64,000 nucleotides of DNA from RYN-428 sp035551995 (GTDB taxonomy: Bacteria > Planctomycetota > Phycisphaerae > Tepidisphaerales > Tepidisphaeraceae): positions 1 through 64,000 of the forward strand of contig DASZME010000061.1 of NCBI GenBank assembly GCA_035551995.1. The letters run 5' to 3'. Of the stretch, positions 61,918 through 64,000 are shown one piece after another (position 1 is the first letter of the stretch; every line of letters begins with the position of its first letter). The translations under genes were made by a program, and so were the position numbers. The notes beneath the pieces were generated by a model that made no database searches, was not told where the DNA came from, and worked only from the letters and a program-made list of their open reading frames with translations.

Positions 61918-63041
61918 GGCGATAGTCGCGCGGACTTCAACGCTATACCAGAGGGTGAAGAAAAACCATCTACCCCTACCGATGGAATCGACAGGCGTTC
62001 GCGGCGGAGCGAAAATATCCAATCAGTCCGCGTACGTCGCGCGAACCAATCCAAACAAATCGGAAACATCAAACCGCCGACCCAGACGATGCCGATTACG
62101 AACCAGTTGGTCCGCACTCCGCTAATATCCACAATAAGGATGCGTAAACCGCCGGTGGCAAGCGGATGAGCGAGATAAATCGGCAGCGACCTCGAACCGA
62201 CGTAACGCAAAACCTTAAACCGCTTATCGCGTGCGAGGCACTTCGACAATGCGATCATCCCAGCAACGCCGAATATTGCAAGTAATGGACCTCCGACGAC
62301 AGATCGATGTGAGACAACTGGGGTGAGCAGACAAAGGATCGTCATCGACCCGATGAACCCGCAGATTAAAACGCGACGCGGCAAATCGACCAGGTTCGGC
62401 GAAAGGCGCGAACTAAGGAAAAAGCCGGCGGCAACGTATGGCGAGAATTTGCATGCAAGCCCAAGCTCGCCCCAATGATCTGCCGAGAAAAACGGTTGGA
62501 AAAGATAAATCGCAATGCCGGTCAGAGCGATGCCGCCTGGTCGCATTCCCATTTTATGAAGAGCAAGAATGAGCACTGAAACGGCAAACAACACATACAA
62601 AAACCACAGTTCCCCGAATGGGTGGAATGGCAACATCTTCATCATGTCAAAAAAATCAGGTCCCCAATTTGCGTACTTCGCCGCAGCCTGATGGGCCGCG
62701 GCTTGAATGATCGACCAGAGCAAACAGGGGAATATTAATGTCTTCAGACGGTCGAGAACGAAAACCGAAACTTTTTTCTGTACCGATTGACGGAGAAAGA
62801 GTCCGGACAGAAAAAAGAGAGTCGGCATTCGAAACGCATACATCACTTGAGTGACGTATTCATGCAAGCCGGACATTGGCTTAAGACCGGCTGATTGAAA
62901 TCCTCCGACGGTGTGGCCGAACACGACGCAAAGAATTGCGATTCCTTTGGCGTAATCCACCCATTCGAGCCGTCGTTTTTTTGTCGTCGGCCCCGCCGCG
63001 AAACTTGTCGCGTCGATGTCCGTTTCAGTTCGTAAAAGCAT
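61914..63041 (-). CDS. Membrane acyltransferase (acyltransferase 3 family)
   Basis: A 375-residue membrane protein with ten predicted helices that should acylate a sugar of the exported polysaccharide. The family start 'LEWVDYAKGIAILCVVFGHT' (about residues 25-44) has the His of the active-site region, followed by 'MYAFRMPTLFFLSGLFLRQS'. A later 'GELWFLYVLFAVSVLILALH' is typical of the WcaF/YkgA-like subgroup, related to fucose acetyltransferases. The N-terminal 24 residues are hydrophilic. It overlaps the next glycosyltransferase gene by 4 bp. This acyltransferase differs clearly from the one at 48732-49949. Confidence 0.9.
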   Translation of the reverse strand: MLLRTETDIDATSFAAGPTTKKRRLEWVDYAKGIAILCVVFGHTVGGFQSAGLKPMSGLHEYVTQVMYAFRMPTLFFLSGLFLRQSVQKKVSVFVLDRLKTLIFPCLLWSIIQAAAHQAAAKYANWGPDFFDMMKMLPFHPFGELWFLYVLFAVSVLILALHKMGMRPGGIALTGIAIYLFQPFFSADHWGELGLACKFSPYVAAGFFLSSRLSPNLVDLPRRVLICGFIGSMTILCLLTPVVSHRSVVGGPLLAIFGVAGMIALSKCLARDKRFKVLRYVGSRSLPIYLAHPLATGGLRILIVDISGVRTNWFVIGIVWVGGLMFPICLDWFARRTRTDWIFSLRRERLSIPSVGVDGFSSPSGIALKSARLSP

Positions 63042-63099
63042 TCCCCTGGCGCCAATCTATTAGAATGAGGTGATCACCCCGACCGAACATACCTGAAAA

Positions 63100-63518
63100 T
63101 CATTCGATCACCGCGATGGAGATCGGCTCCCCCCCGCCCTTCGTCGTCTCGAAGTCTATGCGGACATCGCGATTCCCGACTGAATGACTGAATGCCCGAG
63201 CCTTCGACAAAACTCATTGATCCAAGAATGGCTAACGATTCGTCACCTAAATTAGGCCATTCAGTGAATCGCAGCGTAACTTCAATCGCCTCCCAAGCGG
63301 ATGTCCAGGAACGAATTCGGCGGAGTCGGTGGAGACGCCGGCCTAATGACAGACTCGGACGGAATCCGTGTTTCCCTATTCGGCGCGTCGAAATATTTCA
63401 AGCCGACGAACATGCATCCGACGACCACGCTTGTTGAAGTTACAACGATCGTAATAATCTTCACCCGCCGAATTCGACGTTTATTCTTGTATCGGGTCCT
63501 TAACCGGCGCTTTGCCAT
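63100..63518 (-). pseudogene. Decayed gene for a small membrane-anchored protein
   Basis: The N-terminal frame (63282-63518) begins with basic residues and one helix ('KIITIVVTSTSVVVGCMFVG') and then a Pro-rich stretch. It stops after 'FLDIRLGGD'. Beyond the stop, protein-like sequence continues in another frame ('EVTLRFTEWPNLGDESLAIL', 'GSMSFVEGSGIQSF') and then in a third ('VGNRDVRIDFETTKGGGEPI', ending SIAVIE and a stop). This suggests two frameshifts in a gene of about 135 codons. No family is recognised. It lies between the partial glycosyltransferase and the acyltransferase gene and may have been part of the operon. Sequencing errors are the alternative. Confidence 0.45.
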
Positions 63519-63570
63519 CTGAATTCCGTGAGTCCGAGGTTCGCAGTAGTCCCGACGGACTTTACTATAT

Positions 63571-64000
63571 TTAATTGGCGATCGGGCTATGTTCTCGATC
63601 TAATTTTGGAGAATTTCTGGCATGGCGATCAATCGTAATCGCCTGCTCATAAACTGAAACGGTTTCTCGCGCCATCCTAGTTAGTGTAAACATTTCATGA
63701 AGACGCTTGCTTCCGTTGCACCCCATTGTCGTGGATAACATGTCGTCAGCGAGAAGATGAAGTATTGCAGAAGCGAGTCTTTCACAGTTGTCGGATGGAA
63801 CCAATAGCCCTGTTTCGCCGTCCGCAACGATTTCCAAAGGTCCGCCTGCGTTGGTTGCAATCACTGCTCGGCCATGCGACATCGCCTCCAGCAAAACCAG
63901 GCCAAACGGCTCTGCGAGGCTTGGAAGAACGAAAATGTCGCATGCGGCGAACAAGTCATTCATCCTGGTTTGAAAACCGAGCAGTTGAACGTGGGAGGTA
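63571..64000 (-). CDS. Glycosyltransferase family 4, 5' end outside window
   Basis: The C-terminal 142 residues of a GT-B glycosyltransferase, open to the window edge. Just before the internal Met at 63963 the frame reads 'SHVQLLGFQTRMNDLFAACD', the usual lead-in to the nucleotide-sugar site. An intact E-x7-E motif follows in 'LPSLAEPFGLVLLEAMSHGR'. 'AVIATNAGGPLEIVADGETG' and 'LVPSDNCERLASAILHLLAD' complete the GT4 donor domain. It is the most upstream visible gene of the second polysaccharide operon. Confidence 0.88.
   Translation of the reverse strand, partial: TSHVQLLGFQTRMNDLFAACDIFVLPSLAEPFGLVLLEAMSHGRAVIATNAGGPLEIVADGETGLLVPSDNCERLASAILHLLADDMLSTTMGCNGSKRLHEMFTLTRMARETVSVYEQAITIDRHARNSPKLDREHSPIAN

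Overview
The window is 64 kb of GC-rich bacterial chromosome that fits Planctomycetota best, probably a Phycisphaerae-type lineage. This is inferred from gene content and style, not from a marker search. The pointers are a futalosine-type menaquinone cluster, a secreted sulfatase, a von Willebrand A/DUF1080 fusion, two tandem large Hsp70-like proteins, an OafA/Wzx/Wzc-rich surface polysaccharide programme and many dispersed palindromic repeats. I found no rRNA, tRNA or CRISPR array.

Layout. 1-7690 (minus strand): an exopolysaccharide operon read from right to left (BY-kinase/Wzz, WbaP-like initiating phosphotransferase, Wzx flippase, glycosyltransferase, polymerase/ligase-like membrane protein cut by the window edge). 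8295-14083 (plus): a divergent sugar operon (two GT4 glycosyltransferases, ATP-grasp enzyme, polysaccharide deacetylase, UDP-sugar epimerase). 14241-15134: D-amino-acid transaminase. 15376-20080: menaquinone biosynthesis (menG, UbiX/MqnM, MqnP, MqnE) with two small proteins in between. 20189-24800: aldo/keto reductase divergent from a ribose-type sugar ABC transporter. 24842-31069: sulfatase, VWA-DUF1080 fusion, EF-P, a membrane protein and adenylate kinase. 31285-32355: a long inverted repeat and a frameshifted Rpn/DUF4351 gene. 32386-37177: acetyl-CoA synthetase, a flavin-fold protein, a small secreted protein and a DHH phosphoesterase. 37452-44591: valS, queG, a MATE exporter and ispE. 44820-47744: a transposase scrap, then a SahR-like ArsR-methyltransferase fusion beside ahcY. 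47881-57132: nucleotidyltransferase, acyltransferase, two Hsp70-like proteins and a TMTC-like TPR membrane protein. 57544-64000 (minus): a second polysaccharide locus (GT4, acyltransferase, GT4, Wza lipoprotein, aberrant BY-kinase).

The most unusual signal is in valS. The synthetase gene carries four palindromic elements inside its open frame: two 102-bp copies of one family (A) and two 65-bp copies of a second family (B). Within each family both copies have the same length, orientation and reading frame, so each adds the same kind of extra peptide to an essential enzyme. A third family (C, about 95-103 bp) sits just downstream of three unrelated genes, and a degenerate half copy of A lies between the menaquinone genes. 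The behaviour resembles the protein-coding palindromic elements of Rickettsia, but the sequences are different.

A second recurring signal is promoter -10 boxes placed 6-12 nt before start codons that lack a Shine-Dalgarno sequence. They occur at menG, ubiX, mqnE, the aldo/keto reductase, the flavin-fold protein and the DHH protein, and suggest leaderless mRNAs.
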